64,000 nucleotides of DNA from Kryptolebias marmoratus. Lineage: Eukaryota; Chordata; Actinopteri; Cyprinodontiformes; Rivulidae. Under the pieces are notes generated by a model, which ran no database searches, was not told where the DNA came from, and was given only the letters and a program-made list of their open reading frames with translations. A program made the translations under genes and the position numbers. Below are positions 44,870 to 56,039 of the stretch, one piece after another (positions within the stretch are counted from its first letter, which is position 1; each line of letters begins with the position of its first letter). The stretch covers positions 14,336,884 through 14,400,883 of the forward strand of contig NC_051450.1 of NCBI RefSeq assembly GCF_001649575.2. Direction: 5' to 3'.

Positions 44870-47800
44870 TAGATTTAACTTTAGCACATATGGGTAAAAC
44901 CATCTCCATCAACACCCTCATACAAAAATAAAGCAACTTAACATAAATAAATGAAAACCAGCATTTTTTGTTCTGACTACTGACAGTTAAAGCAAGGCCT
45001 GTTCTGCCTTTTTTTTTTTTTACCAATTTACAACACAGAGTATTAAAAAAAAAACTATAAGAGGATTAAATGCTTCTTTACCAAATTTTGAAGGTCAAAA
45101 GTTGTGTTAATAAACATGGATGGAACCAAGTGTTGCCATTTTAAAACCGAGACTTGATGTCTAAATTACCCGCCACACGTGTGAGTTCACAGCATGGCAA
45201 CTGTGCTCAACTTGTCACCATCAGAAAAAGAAAACCCAAAAGCCCCGAAATTGTCTTTTGAGATATCTGCCTGAAAGAATATCTTTTACAAAGCATTGAA
45301 CAATCTCCAAATATGCAGCAAATCTTGTCATCTGAATGAGAGCGAACCTTCTTGGGTATTTTTATCAGATGGTGTGATGTTGTGTATGATAAATGCAGGT
45401 ACTTTGCCCATTCATCTTCAACTCAATTCAGTTTGTGGCCCTTTAACCCCTTTAACTAAGTCAAAATGACCCTATGTGGAAAAAAGGTTGACTGCCTGTG
45501 AACTACAAACATGATTAAAAGCAGAAGGTAAAGAAAATAAATGCAGGTTTTGGTTGAAGGAAGGTTTAATGAGAGCAAACGTAAGAAAACCTTTCGCTAT
45601 CTATCGTTAGAAACTGTGAAAGTGCAGCTTTTATTCCGTAGAATTTATTCTACACATGCGATTAACTGGAAGGTATTTGTCAGGAGTTTCATTTTGATCT
45701 GCGGGAGGAAGAACTTTTGGTTTTCTTGCATTTCTTTTTCTGTAAAATCTCAGATACTTTTTTGGAGTATGGGAATAGTCAGCGGATGTATGATCATGTG
45801 CATACTGTATGAGGAGTTTGCTTCACTTCTAGCTGTTGCTCCACTGAATATGTTTTCACTGCCTGTCCTTTTTTTTTCAAGGAGAAGAAAAACATGCAAA
45901 GCAGTTCATGAATTTAACAACAGTTAAGTCACCTGAGTGTATGGAAAACAAAGTTCTAACATTGATTATTGCACCATTGCAGAAGGTTCAAACACATTTA
46001 ATAGTTTTCCAAAGCTGTTTGGCTCCCACATGTTTTATGTAAAATTTTATGTTCTGAGCATTCATAAGTATATACAGCCTGTTTGCCTAAAAGCCTAACA
46101 CAATAATTACTTTGACTGCTCTCTGTTGCGGTTCAGGCCTTATTTTTGGTTGTTTTATTAGCAATTTTCAGTTCAAGAACTATTGTCCAAGTTAACAAAG
46201 AATGAAGAAAATTAATTCACCCACTTGAGTTTGTCCAAATGGTTTATGATTTCCCTTTTACCCACCAAAGGGACCCAAAGCAAGTGACAGCGCAGCATCG
46301 TAACACTTTTGTTTTTCGGCAGATGACGGTTTAAATCACATTTATAAACGTCAATACAGCCACGCTTTGCTACCAGCAGTGGCTCGTCCACAAAACCTCC
46401 TCTGGTTTTCTTTAGACACCAACTGCTTCCACTGGAAATGACACAGATGAACACATCAGGATGTTTCAGCAGGGATGAGAGGAGCTCGTTGTCATGTGCT
46501 GAAGCAGGTCTTTTAATACACTGACGGTAATTTCCACTCCACTCAGAATATAGCTGTCAAGAATCCCACCAGCAGAAAGTCATTCGTTTTCAATCATTTT
46601 TATAAACTGGCTCCTGGATTCTTGCCACGTAACCAATTTGGACTAGATACAAATAAAATATCACATATTTGTTCCCCCTGTTTATGTACATTTAGTTATT
46701 TTAAATAACTTTTTGGGAGTGACAATATATAGCTTTAAAGTTGAGTGAGACTGATTCTAATTCGTATAAATATTTTCACTTTTAGAATAAAGGCACCAGT
46801 AAATTAGGTAATGTATTGGGTAATGTATTGCAGGAATGGGATTTAGTGTAATTTTCCAAAAGCTGCTTTAAAAATTGCAACAATTTTAGTTACAGCTTCA
46901 GTTCATCTTTGCAGAAAGTCTTGGAAGTACAAATTATCCCAACAAGAAAACTTAGCTCTTCGTTTTATGAACAAGATGTATTTCCTGATTTATTAAAGCA
47001 GTTTGTTTCTTGAAGGATATTAAATGAAATATTTATTTTTTATTTCTACTCTTACAGTTAATAAAATGATTGCTCTAAAATAACAAAAGAGTGTTGATGG
47101 TTGTCCTGCTGTGCGGAAACAGAGTTTAAAGAGATACATTTATTTTTAGGTTTTTGCTTATTAGCTATATTATAATTGTAGCTTTAGAAATTTGTAATTA
47201 AAACTATACCAGATGCACAGTTTGTACCTCTATTGCACATAGCACAGTTGCTTGTTTATTTGTGAATGTAGATTTTTTGCTTTTTTTAATGAAATTCACA
47301 ACAAAGCGACTTGGTTCCATAAGGACAAGCTGCTGAGTCTAACTTTTAATGCTGCACGTTCACCATTTTCCCAACAAAACTACTCAAGAACAAGGGCAAC
47401 ATCACCTCTGCCACTAATGAGGTTGTTTATTTACCAAATTTTCTCATGAGCTTAAACTGAGAGAAAAACAGGCCATGCATAGCAGAGCATATAATCAGCA
47501 TTAGCTAAATAGAGCTTCAGAAATCCCAGGTTATATATTCTGTGACAATATAACACAGGGCATCTTACCTGGAGTGTGAGAGGTTACTGAAGTGAGCAGA
47601 CCCCATTATTACACTCTGAACAAAGATGTGCTGGATTTTAAATTGGACATAATCTTCAAAAGACGGCAACAAGGATGTCGTTTTGCTATGATTAATAATT
47701 TTAGGGCTCTTATTAAGAAAACTCAGCAAGTACTTTCAAATAATCTTGTGTCAGATTCTGAAAAACTGCAAGGAGTCTTTGATGGCAAAGATGGGCAAGT

Positions 47801-48639
47801 GATTAATAACTTCAACACTGTAGCACCATTTAAATCTGCGCTTGCACATTCAGGAAATCACATAAAAGATCCCAACTTGAAGGCACGCGCTGACACGTTT
47901 TAAAAATTAGACTGCACTATTCCAGTTTGTCGCACTTCTCCGCTTGAATTTAGGAGTTTTCAAGGTGACACGAACTGCAGATAGGCTCGACAGCAAATGC
48001 ATCAGTATCTAAAGATAAACGAATACATGAAATAAGTTTGTGACACCTGCAGACAAAATACGTTACGATGTGGGAAGCATAAACAGACGTACAAGTTAGA
48101 GATTTGGCAGACATACAAAGTCTAGTGTCTGAAGCTGTAAATCAGTTGTCAGTCAAAATAATGTGTTTAAAATCTGTTTGGATACCTTAGACAGCCACAC
48201 TTATGGCAAAATCTACAATGCCTCAGTTAATTAGCTTTATTAATTAGATTTGCACTTCATTGTTTCAAGAAATCCCGAATCTTTGCATATTTTAGTGCTT
48301 TAAATCTCCTTTCTGTCACAAAGCTATCAACATTGTAGACATGTAGGTGCAACACAGAGTCTAAACTGATGAAGAAACTGTGGGCACTGATAATAATACT
48401 GATGTCTGTGTGTATTTGTAGCACAGTTTTGAATTTCCAGGCTCATGCATGCTGCTTTATTTGCTGATGTAAATTGGGTTCCAATCTCTGCTTAAACGTG
48501 AGGCTTTACTGTATGTTTGCTTATCTGTCCAGCCGTCCCATCTATTCAAACAGAGTTTCTTTCATTTAAGGCTGTGTGCTTGCTGGGCTTTTCTTTCTCT
48601 CGTTCTTTCTTTTTTTTTTTTTTTCTTCCTTCCCTGGGA
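44868..48639. other. AT-rich presumed intron
   Basis: No gene is supported. Two unusually long frames occur (45541-45927, 128 codons; 47592-47903, 103 codons), both on the plus strand and both without recognisable domains. An E-box CACGTG lies near 45176. Confidence 0.45.
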
Positions 48640-49060
48640 CCTTTTCTGTTATTTTGGGGACCAGATGGCGAGGAGCATGGAAGCGCCTCTTTTGTCTGGG
48701 TGCCCCCTGTGAAAAAAAAAAAAAGGTTGTTCCTCCCTAATGTAATCAGCAGCACCGGAAGGGTCCGTTTTGGGCCATGAAAGAAGACAATCGGGTCTGG
48801 ACACGTCTAGATTACAGAAACGCAGGGTTCATCTCCCGACCCGGCCCCCTTTGACCGGGGCCCTGGCATGGAGGATCCTCCATCTTTGATCAGTGGAGGG
48901 TAGAGGTGCTTGATGCGACCCCATACGGGCCAAAGGCCACCCTCCCCTCCCACCCGGCCCTGTTTACCCTGTACTTGGCTGCTGCTGACACCTCCTTCCG
49001 GAAGGATCCAGGGGGGTAGGTAGGATGGCATTGCTTAGAAAAAAAAAGGGAGGGGGTACC
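48640..49060. other. Unexplained GC-rich patch
   Basis: After a pyrimidine-rich tract the sequence becomes GC-rich for about 400 bases (GACCCGGCCCCCTTTGACC, CCCTCCCCTCCCACCCGG). A 15-codon frame begins ATGGCGAGGAGC at about 48665. No protein family is recognised in any frame. It could be a repeat, a CpG-poor promoter or an old insertion. Confidence 0.3.
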
Positions 49061-49879
49061 ATGACCTGTCTAGACACCTTTGTTTCTTGTTGCCGTGACG
49101 TTGCTAAGGAGATAAAGTGAACTTTGACCTCAAATGTAGGTGGTTAGGAGCCGCTCTGGTCATTCATGGAAAACTTTTTTCCCCCCCTTTTTTAATTTTC
49201 AGTGTTGGGGGTGGAGAAATGAGGCAGAGCATGGATGTGACCACATTAAACACATGCTGTCTTAAGAGATCACAGGCTTGACTTTACTGCCAGGACTTCC
49301 TGTTTATTTCAATTATTGTGTTGCAGTAATTTCAGTTAAGGAACTAATGTTAACAGTTAATGTCAGAACTGCTTCCATGCTTCTTGTGGTCCAACTGGAT
49401 ACTTGTTTGGAAATGTATTTCTCATTTGCAGTAAGTAAATTCTTAAGTTTCATTTTGAATCTTTTCTTATTCTAGCAAACAGGCTGCTTCTTTAAAAAAA
49501 AACACTAAGAAGTACCTGGCTTTCTGAGGTGCTTTTGTGCTTCATTGAGGGAGAAACAGCATTTTAGTTTCAGTATGCACATCTTTGTTCATTTGTTTGA
49601 TTTTGATTATACTTGTTTTTATCTATCAGTTGGTGAAAGCCGGATGCACAAGAAATAACAGGCTTTTATCACCATGCATATTTTGTGAAAGAGATTTAAA
49701 TTGTGCAATATGATTAAAAGAACTGAAAGAGCCACTAAAAGTAAAATGCATGATTTTGAATCAAAATTTGTAAATGTCGCCATTCAGATGAGTCATTTTT
49801 AATTTTTTAAATAAGGATTTGCACAAAAATCAGGATCCATCCCCTCCCTTCTGTTCTCGTTTTGTAAGAAAAGCATAAT

Positions 49880-50270
49880 AAGTAGGTTTATTCTCTAATG
49901 AACATGTTACGCCATGCTCTAAGTAAGATCACATGCTGCTCAGGCCCCCTTCTTGGCCCGAACCATAATGCAGGCCGGTGTAGAACCTGATGTTGGTGAT
50001 GAAGCTGCTCCTCTGGAGATGCTGCAGTGATTCCGCCATCATGGCCGCCGCCGCCGCCGGTACCAACCACGCCCTCTCGCCTGCCAGTCAGGAGCAGCAA
50101 AATGGCAGCATGCAGCAAAATGAGTGAGAGGGGAAAAAAGAGGGAGACGCCCACTACTGCAAGCTAAGGCACGCTCGGCTGAGCTGTAGCTCGCCTCGAA
50201 TGCCAACCCAAACCGAGATTATTGTTGTTTTTTTTTGTTTTATTCGGCCGACTGAGGACAGGATCGAATC
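49880..50270 (-). other. First-exon-like GC-rich segment on the minus strand
   Basis: Read on the minus strand, this looks like a 5' UTR: a GC-rich leader, a GGC repeat (about 50043-50060) directly before ATGATGG in a good start context, then a 37-codon frame (50042 to 49929, starting MMAESLQHLQRSSFITNI) with a stop. I do not recognise the product. It may be an alternative antisense first exon or a retrocopy of another gene's 5' end. Confidence 0.3.
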
Positions 50271-50925
50271 CAAGAAACGTGAAAAGATACAGTATTGAAA
50301 AAAGAGAGAAGTTTGGCTGTTTTCGTACCAAATTTTCGTGTTCTAGTTTAGGTGTACGCTCAGTTGCTCGTTTATTAGGAACGCAGAGCAATAACTAATT
50401 CAGCCAAAAACACCAGACCTGCAGTAGGATGGGCTATAATATGAGACCCCATATAAAACCATACATGTTGGAATGATGATACCACTGCCCATTCAACCTC
50501 GTGATCATTTTGTTAGCTGCAGTTTGTTTCAGCATTTAATTGTAGAAATGTTTTCCTTTATATCTTTGCTGACCTAAATAATAGAAACACCTTAGCAGTT
50601 AACAGGATTATCATCCACAGTGTCCTAAAGAATCCTCCAGGTGTGCATTGTGTTCGTAAATTGGTTCAAACTCAGACTGGACATTATAAAGAATACGACC
50701 ACGGATTTGAAGCAGGGTGGTTTTATTCCAATTAATTTTAGTGAATGAGGATCTTTTTGTCTAATTTAAATTATGATTGATATATGTGTATTTTATACAC
50801 ATGTAAAATAAGTAAATAAATGCATGTTTGTTTATTAGTTTGTTTGTGAATTTGGATGACCTAAAAAACGGAAACTTAAAAGGTGAATACTCAGAACAGC
50901 TCCTCCTCATCGAAAGGAGTCAGCT

Positions 50926-50942
50926 NGGGGGGGGGGGGGGGG
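50926..50942. repeat. G-run with an ambiguous base
   Basis: One N at 50926 followed by 16 G. The length is probably not reliable here. A second N lies at 55521. Confidence 0.9.
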
Positions 50943-52228
50943 TCAGTGGGGCTGGGTTCTCTAACATGGAAATGTTACTTCTTGTCCTTATTACATACTA
51001 AGCACTTATGCATAACCATAACCAAGGATATTTATGTTTTTTGTGCCCACATTACCATTTATTAACAATATTGGCATAATTCTAACTTCATACTAATGCT
51101 TTGTTAATGTCCACAGGTGTAATACAAAAAAAAAAACTATTAAATTGGTAGTTTTAGCTCTCTGTTTCTATGTTTCAAAGAGTTTATTCTTCTCATGAAA
51201 CGGCAATTAAAAAGTCGAAGTCTGACCTAGGAACAGATTTTACTGAGTTTCACAAAACAAATGCAGTCAAACGAACAAATGGACATTTTGGTGTTTAGCC
51301 TGACCCCAGGCTTCCTACAAGGTCTTACAAAGTATGAAAAACTACATTTGCTTTTTGTTTTTTTCCAGTCCGAATTAAAGTGGAAAAACAAAACTAGAGT
51401 ATATATTTTTTAGCTCACAAGTGAGCTCCGCCCTGAAGAATATACAGTTGTTTTCTATTGGTAACAAAGGCTATTTCTTACAACGTAAACATCTTGTCTT
51501 TAACTAAGTTTTGAACCCACTGGTTGATTAATAACATATATTTATTAAGACGCAGATAACTTGTTTGTACAGATTATAAAAATGATCATTCCACAAGCAT
51601 TTATTGTCAATTTAGCATAAATGTTTGTACTTAGATGTAAAAAAAAGACCTGAAAATACATTAAAAAATGGAAGTTTAAATCTGGAAAAGCATTGACTGT
51701 TGAAAAGTAACAGAAACCCTGTTATCTATACTATACAAATTGTCTAGTCTTAAAGCCCAGCTCTTTAACAAACCTCACTGTATTCTGTAAATTATTGTAT
51801 ACAAATTGATGCCATTGCTTAGAGATGCTTGCCGATTTGAATCATTAAAATAGAACATCTGAGCTATTCATATAATGTGTATGTTTTTATTGTCTTAGTT
51901 TGGGTGTTGTGTATTAGCCACAGCATCGTTTCTGTTCTAAAGCGATGCAGTTCAGTATTTCACCGTCCCACATTCATTTAAGGTGCTTAAAAAACAAAGA
52001 GATATGATGTTGAATGTTGAAATACTCCTTGGAAATCATCTCTGTGCAGGTCCTTTTAATGTTGTCTTAGTAAAACCAATTAAAAAGTGTATGCCACACC
52101 AGCCTGATGCTCCTTCAGAGCTCAAGAGTGTTTTAAAGTGCCTCAAAGACTGAACATGTTTATATCGAGTTGCTGTGAAAAAAAAGCTCAAATTAAGTAT
52201 TATAACCTGTCATTTTCTGTTTTTATAG

Positions 52229-52299
52229 GGTTGGCTGCCACTCTCTTACAGCTCTATTACGGCTTCCTATATTCAAACTGCACTGTGCAGAATTTTAAG
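52229..52299 (+). other. Candidate exon of the plus-strand unit, possible cnpy1 relic (a)
   Basis: Acceptor TTCTGTTTTTATAG and donor GTAAAT bound 71 bases. Joined to the exon at 35420-35489, the frame is open: GLAATLLQLYYGFLYSNCTV then QNFK. The last residues before the intron sit where canopy proteins have ...KFA before a conserved CE. Resemblance is weak and judged by eye. Confidence 0.35.
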
Positions 52300-52415
52300 G
52301 TAAATGTCTACATTTTTTATTTTTAGCTTTTCCTCCTCTTGTTGAATGACACTTTATTACTGGTTCTTGGTGTGTGAATGTGGGTTTTTTTCTCTCCCCC
52401 TCTTCCTTTCCACAG

Positions 52416-52588
52416 TGTGAAGAGTTGGTGGTGGACTAGGAGGAAGATGTCACGCTAAGGATGGGTTTTGGTGATGATGTTGGTGCTGTTGATGCAGCAT
52501 CGAGCTCTTACTTTGTGCCTCTGTCAGCTATGATCCGTAACCACACAGTGAGTGACAGGCCAGTCTCCAGGGAAAGCAGAGGTCTGAG
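52416..52588 (+). other. Candidate exon of the plus-strand unit, possible cnpy1 relic (b)
   Basis: A strong acceptor (CCTCTTCCTTTCCACAG) and donor GTGAGT bound 173 bases. The frame from the previous exon continues CEELVVD and stops at TAG (52437-52439), followed in the same frame by EEDV. Canopy proteins have CE-x-[IL]-[IV]-E-E-Y-E-D-E at an equivalent place, so the stop would replace the conserved Tyr. The rest of the exon shows no canopy C-terminus. Confidence 0.35.
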
Positions 52589-53999
52589 GTGAGTCAGATG
52601 TATCCTTGACCCTGTCTGGCTGTGTGTCAGCAAGCAACAGAAACTCAGTAAAAAGCTCAGGACTGGCATGACTGTACAATGTACATCTTTATTTAGTACG
52701 TGTAAGAAGATTGGTTGGTTCTTTCAGTACAATCTGCTCATGAGATCTGGTTTTGCTGCTTAGTTTGCCCGAACTAATGAAATGATAATGCTGCTCATAA
52801 CATCACAAACAGATACAACTGTTACCTTTTTGTCCACTTGTGCTCCTCATGAGCACTGAATGCTTTAACCCTTTGCTTTATAATGGGGCAGAAATTGATT
52901 TTGGGTAGTTATTCAGCACACAGAGCACTCAATTTCAGGCTAGAACTTCAAAAAAGACACCAGAAAAGGGGTGTTTGTGCTGTTTTTTTAATGACGGAGT
53001 TCTAGATCATGTTTGTAATCCTCAAACCTGTACATAAACTGCCACCAAAACCTTCAATATTGTTCTTCCACCAGTGAACTGAGGCAAAAACTACTACATG
53101 TCAAAAACTTTCAGTGTTGAACTGTAATGTATTCACAGCTTTATGCATTACAGTCTATAAATGTGAGCTAAAGCTATTCTGGTTAGAACAAAAACATGCT
53201 TTTAAAAATGTAAACGATGCCTGTTTGTTTTCTGTTTGAATGAAAGTCCTCTGAACTTTTACTCAACTAAAATATTCTTACATTTGTAAAAACATTTTTG
53301 AATGGCTACCAGAATGTTGCTGCTGTCATGCATGAGTAGAAAACTCAATCTTTAGATTTTTTTTAGACTATCAGTTGGACATAACAGTGTTGTTTTTCAT
53401 CGTTTATGACCTGAACAAAAAATGGGCTCTTAGAAAATTAGAGATATTAGAAAATATTTGCGAATGCACACGTTTTTAATTGAATGGGCCTTTTTGAAGT
53501 TGCTGTAAATGCCAAAAACATCACACTCAAACCATGCGGTGTGTTTTCAGGAAGCCAAATTGTTTGTTAAGACCCTTTTATTATTTTCCCCCAATGTTCA
53601 ACAATTTTTCTAAAACTGTTACATCAGTAATGTCTGCAAAAAATTGTTTTAGCTTAGTTTTATTACGTGAAGCAAATAAAATCACTTGTTAAATTAAATC
53701 AGCTAGAATTTTGATGTTTTAAAAGCTAACTCTCACATGTTGTTCCTTTGCAACAAGGAAATCTTTTTATGACGCTTCCAGAAGTCAGCGAATGTGGAGC
53801 AGAAAGTTTATATTTGGGGAATTGAATGCACCAGCTCCTGTTGCTGAGCAGAAAACATCCCTCCAGAAGTCAAATATGGTAGCCACATTGGGAGGAAAAA
53901 AAAGGTGCACAGATGCTTTTTTTTAACCCTCCTTTTTTTAAGTGAACAAAAAGAATTTGTGCTTAAAAGTCCTGCATCTTTTTCTTTTTTTTTTCAAGG
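52589..53999. other. AT-rich presumed intron
   Basis: No gene, RNA or repeat family that I can support. Confidence 0.5.
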
Positions 54000-54830
54000 G
54001 TCACTCAAACACGATGTGTGAAATGAGAGTTGCCTGGGTGTGACTTTACCAGAATGCTTCCACTTGGTATTGTCTGCCTAGTCAACTTCTGCAGGCCCCA
54101 GCGCCCTGACTTCCATACATGAGAGATCAAGGGTTACCAAGGTGCTTTTGAGAAAGGAGGGCTCAATGTGAGAGGGGACAAACCGGTCCACAAAATACTC
54201 ATTTCCTTTGCATGTTAGATGCCCTAGTGGGGATTCAGATGGGGTCACTGACACAGCCACTGTTTTTTTTTTTTTTTTCCCCTCCCATCGTTTTTCATAA
54301 TGAAAACTGCTGCTTGCCTTTTTAGTGGCTTGAAGCTTCTATCTGCTGCCTGTACAGTACGTGGCTCGATAATTCACCGAGTTTGGCCATAAAGAAAGTT
54401 TGGGTCGTTCATCCAGCGGTGCCAGACAGAGGCACCTCAAGTAGAAAAGGTAAAAGTAGTTCTGTCCACCTCTCATTCTTGCCGAAAAAGTTCAGCCACT
54501 GAGCCACGGCATTAACTTGTATTCTAACAAGATTAAAATATATTCGTCCTGGGGATTAGCATAGTTAGGTGTCCTTTTGCCTCCTTTTTTTTTTCAGCGC
54601 TGGTGCGTTGACGTTGGGCTTTGATCTGTGTTGCGAGGCAAGAGTCCTGGCTTGGACCTAGCCATTCGAGTGCCAAGTGTGAAATTGGCCTGATGTCATC
54701 CCCATTCTTCACCTTTTACATCTTTCACCACTTTAATTATGTTTCCGCCACAAAGCCCAGGCACCTCTGAGCAGATTCCACTCTGGCCGTAGGAAACATT
54801 TTAGAAACTGTGGGTAAATGACACAGTAGG
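54000..54830. promoter_or_regulatory. Candidate conserved non-coding block near the en2 3' side
   Basis: About 800 bases of balanced composition with many intact-looking short motifs (for example GCTTTGATCTG near 54620, a TCF/LEF-type site, and a CACTTTAATTATG homeodomain-type site near 54730). No frame is convincing. The distance to en2 (about 2 kb beyond its 3' end) fits an en2 element. Untested. Confidence 0.35.
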
Positions 54831-55537
54831 GGAGGGGGAGGAGGATGGCAGGAGAGGTCATAGCAGGATGGGGCCCCTTTGTGCCCAGAGATATACATTG
54901 ATACTTTCCTGATTTATCCTAAAAAAAAAACAACAACTTTTACTTGAAGCGCTTTTGAAACTTTTCAGGAGTCGTAGAAGGTTTTTGTTTCTGTTTACCA
55001 ACGACTTACTTTGTCATGCTTTCACACAAGTATGACTTTTTTGTCGTTGCATGCCACAGTTAAGAAAAGAAAGAGGTCATCAGGAGCTGAATCCCACTTT
55101 TATAGAGGAGAGAAACAACTCTCAGATTTATTTATTTCCAGCAGAATGTGCTCATGTGGCGTTACAGCTTTAGCTTCATGCATTGGTGTCCCTATCTGAA
55201 CTCCAAGCGGCTCCTCTTCTTCCGGTGAATATTTTGATGAAGGTTCCTATTGATTCGCTGAGTGAAGGATCAAAACAACAGGAGTGTGCGTGAGTGTGCG
55301 TGTGTGTGTGGAGAATAAAATAAAATGCAGTGATATTAATGTGTGTGTAAGGCGGACGGAGAGTTTAGAGAGTAAGAAAGCCGTGTGTGGAGAATGGGTT
55401 ACTGAGGGGTGGGAGGGGGGAACCAGCCACCTGCAGCCATGACGGGCTTTGACCTTCATTGCTCTCTCTCTCTCTTTTCCCCTCCCTCCCCTCCGTCCCC
55501 CTCCCCTTTCCTTTTTTGCCNTTCTGCCTTGTGATAG

Positions 55538-55860
55538 AAGCTCTTTTCAGAGGCGGCGAGGAAGACTGACCGTCTCGAAGACAGTGCTGGCAGCAGCCCT
55601 ATCTGCTCTAATGCCTATAGTCACTGACCGTTAGACATGGCGTTCAAAGACTAGCGGTGCAAGTATGGAAATGCAGATAAGGCATTGTTGAGGAAACATG
55701 CCTGGGAATTGTTCAAGGCTTTCACTTGTATTATGTTTGGATGCTTTTTTTTCTTTCTTTTTGTAAATGTTTTAATCTCAGAAACCCTGAGTTTGATCCT
55801 GCAGAAATGTGACGCCGAATGTTTGCATGAAATAAAACTGTTGTGCAGCGCAAATTACTG
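55538..55860 (+). other. Candidate last exon of the plus-strand unit
   Basis: A long pyrimidine tract (55460-55530, with one N) leads to an AG at 55536-55537 and a second at 55549-55550. The segment then runs to an AATAAA at 55831 without a good donor. Mostly non-coding. Confidence 0.35.
55831..55836 (+). terminator. Plus-strand poly(A) signal
   Basis: AATAAA followed within 10-20 bases by TGTTGTG and CCCTGTG. It lies about 215 bases from the opposing en2 signal, so the two transcripts would end tail to tail. Confidence 0.5.
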
Positions 55861-56039
55861 ATGCCCTGTGATAAAATTTGTGGATATGCATTGTGTTCAT
55901 TATTTTCTAGACAGTTTTAGCCAGTAAAAAGTTAATGTGGATGCTGGGATTGAGCAAAAAGCTGTTGTGCATCTACAATCAGACCTAGTTTGTGTTTATA
56001 AAAGCAACGCACAGAGAGGTCAGGAACCAGTTTGTGTAT

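Larger units (their letters stand above)
31900..55860 (+). other. Putative plus-strand spliced transcription unit (CNPY1 slot)
   Basis: Assembled from a CpG promoter, consecutive good splice pairs and a plus-strand poly(A) signal at 55831. Candidate exons are to 32188, 32761-32826, 35420-35489, 52229-52299, 52416-52588 and 55538 (or 55551) to about 55855. In human, CNPY1 sits here, in this orientation, diverging from RBM33 and converging on EN2. I found no saposin-type canopy exons (no CRALVDE-like or KFACE-like intact frame) anywhere in the interval on either strand. It could be a decayed cnpy1, a cnpy1 with exons I missed, or a non-coding RNA. No transcript evidence is available to me. Confidence 0.4.

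Noticed and set aside
45541..45927. 128-codon plus-strand open frame in the large intron
   Set aside because: Composition is that of T-rich DNA (many Phe, Ile, Ser), with no family motif. A short YEEF near the end is not enough to suggest a canopy exon.
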